NCBI GenBank assembly: GCA_905182985.1
Contig: CAJJDN010000192.1
Location: 7,478-70,260, forward strand
Reading direction: 5' to 3'
From: Paramecium sonneborni
Lineage: Eukaryota; Ciliophora; Oligohymenophorea; Peniculida; Parameciidae
DNA: 62,783 nt
Shown: positions 62,124-62,783 of the stretch, piece by piece
How the letters are laid out: every line of letters begins with the position of its first letter
Numbering within the stretch: the stretch's first letter is position 1
Translations under genes and position numbers: made by a program
The notes under the pieces: generated by a model
Seen by the model: the letters and a program-made list of their open reading frames with translations, nothing else
Told to the model about the DNA's origin: nothing
The model's database searches: none

Positions 62124-62783
62124 TCATTACAATTATGATTTATATACAACTAATAAAGCTAGTGATGCAGCCAATGTCATCCCATAATGAGCCATCAAAC
62201 AAGTTATGAATCCATACTTTTCTCTGATATGTTCAAATGATCCTCCAATCGACATAAAATATGTGGAAAATCCTATGGCAAATTCCCAATCTTATTTAAA
62301 TATCTTCAATAACATTATGAAATGGAACGATGCATAAAATAGATTTATTAAAAATCTATAATTCTAGCTCTCTTTGTAAGTTTTCATTAAGAACAATCGC
62401 CTCATTTATTATTTATTAATTACCAATACCATTCCTCCATAAATGGGTTGCATATTGTCAATATCAACATAAATACTGCAATATATACAGGATGTTCTAA
62501 TAAAGGAATTCTTAAGTAATCCATTATTTCTTCTTCCCAATAATATGTGAATATTAATGATAATAACACCATACCAAATGCACTCCTAAATAATGAAAAT
62601 CCTCTCTTTATCTATTCTTATCTACCTTCTAACTCATTTATGAAATAGACTATTTTTTCTATCATTCTCAGTACCTCTTAATTCCCTCTCTTTGCTTAAA
62701 AATTTGATATAAATAACTGGTATCACTACATAAAAAAATTACAAAACACACAGTGTAGTAAGAGCTTCATCTATATAAAATAG
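62124..62783 (-). CDS. CPBP-type intramembrane protease-like protein (5' end beyond window)
   Basis: A multi-pass membrane protein, partial at the window edge. Reading from the edge: DEALTTLCVLQFFYVVIPV, an intron (25 nt) after ELR, KRGFSLFRSAFGMVLLSL, PVYIAVFMLILTICNP, then FMEEWYWRLFL with an intron at 62401-62423 (ends GAG) inside the Trp/Arg junction. FYASFHFIMLL and CLMAHYGMTLAASLALL follow, with TGA 62124-62126. EExxxR, FxxxH and a late His are the three motifs of the CPBP/CAAX-protease (Rce1-like) metalloprotease family. The residue usually Asn in motif 3 is not obvious here. Likely ER or plastid-like membrane location; the substrate is unknown. Confidence 0.72.

Overview
The window reads as macronuclear-type genomic DNA of a ciliate, most probably a Paramecium species. 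It is very AT-rich. Recognisable proteins stay open only if TAA and TAG are read as glutamine and TGA is the sole stop. Genes are packed tens of bases apart on both strands and are interrupted by tiny introns of about 20-38 nt. I worked out about 45 introns by hand. Most begin GTA and end TAG, but a sizeable minority end AAG, GAG or CAG and a few begin GTT. A standard-code ORF caller sees only fragments, so the gene models here come from reading the ciliate code and joining exons by eye. Exact ends and some introns are therefore provisional.

Layout. 0-1.3 kb: relic of a von Willebrand A-domain gene. 1.3-9.8 kb: one giant minus-strand surface protein (signal peptide, Cys-rich region, beta-helix-like repeats, C-terminal membrane helices). 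9.9-10.7 kb: another decayed gene. 11.4-13.7 kb: a seven-repeat protein with one repeat per exon. 13.7-17.4 kb: a gene-poor stretch with coding relics. 17.4-31.4 kb: DUF1648 membrane protein, SLC37-like transporter, Cys-rich protein, heat shock factor, eIF2-alpha, LamG-like secreted protein, Rab GTPase, mitochondrial carrier, an unknown MGxC protein and an ULK-like kinase. 32-43.9 kb: calcium-dependent protein kinase, Q-rich C2HC zinc-finger protein, dihydrolipoamide dehydrogenase, broken CNG-type K+ channel, aquaporin and a secreted coiled-coil protein. 44-53.3 kb: an unresolved gene, a Myb/SANT protein with TAA-encoded polyQ, an MFS transporter, a copine, a cytochrome b5-like protein and a second ULK-like kinase. 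53.4-62.8 kb: TMEM185-like membrane protein (probably damaged), small membrane proteins including a membrane-anchored ubiquitin-like protein, an RRS1-like factor, a small secreted Cys-rich protein, a 7TM receptor, a possible permuted-papain protein, F-actin capping protein beta and a CPBP-type protease running off the window end.

Four places carry a 1.16-1.26 kb direct duplication that looks perfect, with the two copies separated by exactly one N (21158, 34111, 40520, 56339). These look like overlapping contig ends joined without merging, not biological repeats, and they create spurious partial second copies of four genes.

The genes are an ordinary mix of housekeeping, signalling and membrane functions with no sign of an operon-like system. 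The most interesting points are the exon-per-repeat gene, an eIF2-alpha with Thr where Ser51 is expected, an aquaporin lacking the pore arginine after the second NPA box, the relaxed 3' splice sites, polyQ tracts written mostly in reassigned stop codons, and a local concentration of decaying genes.
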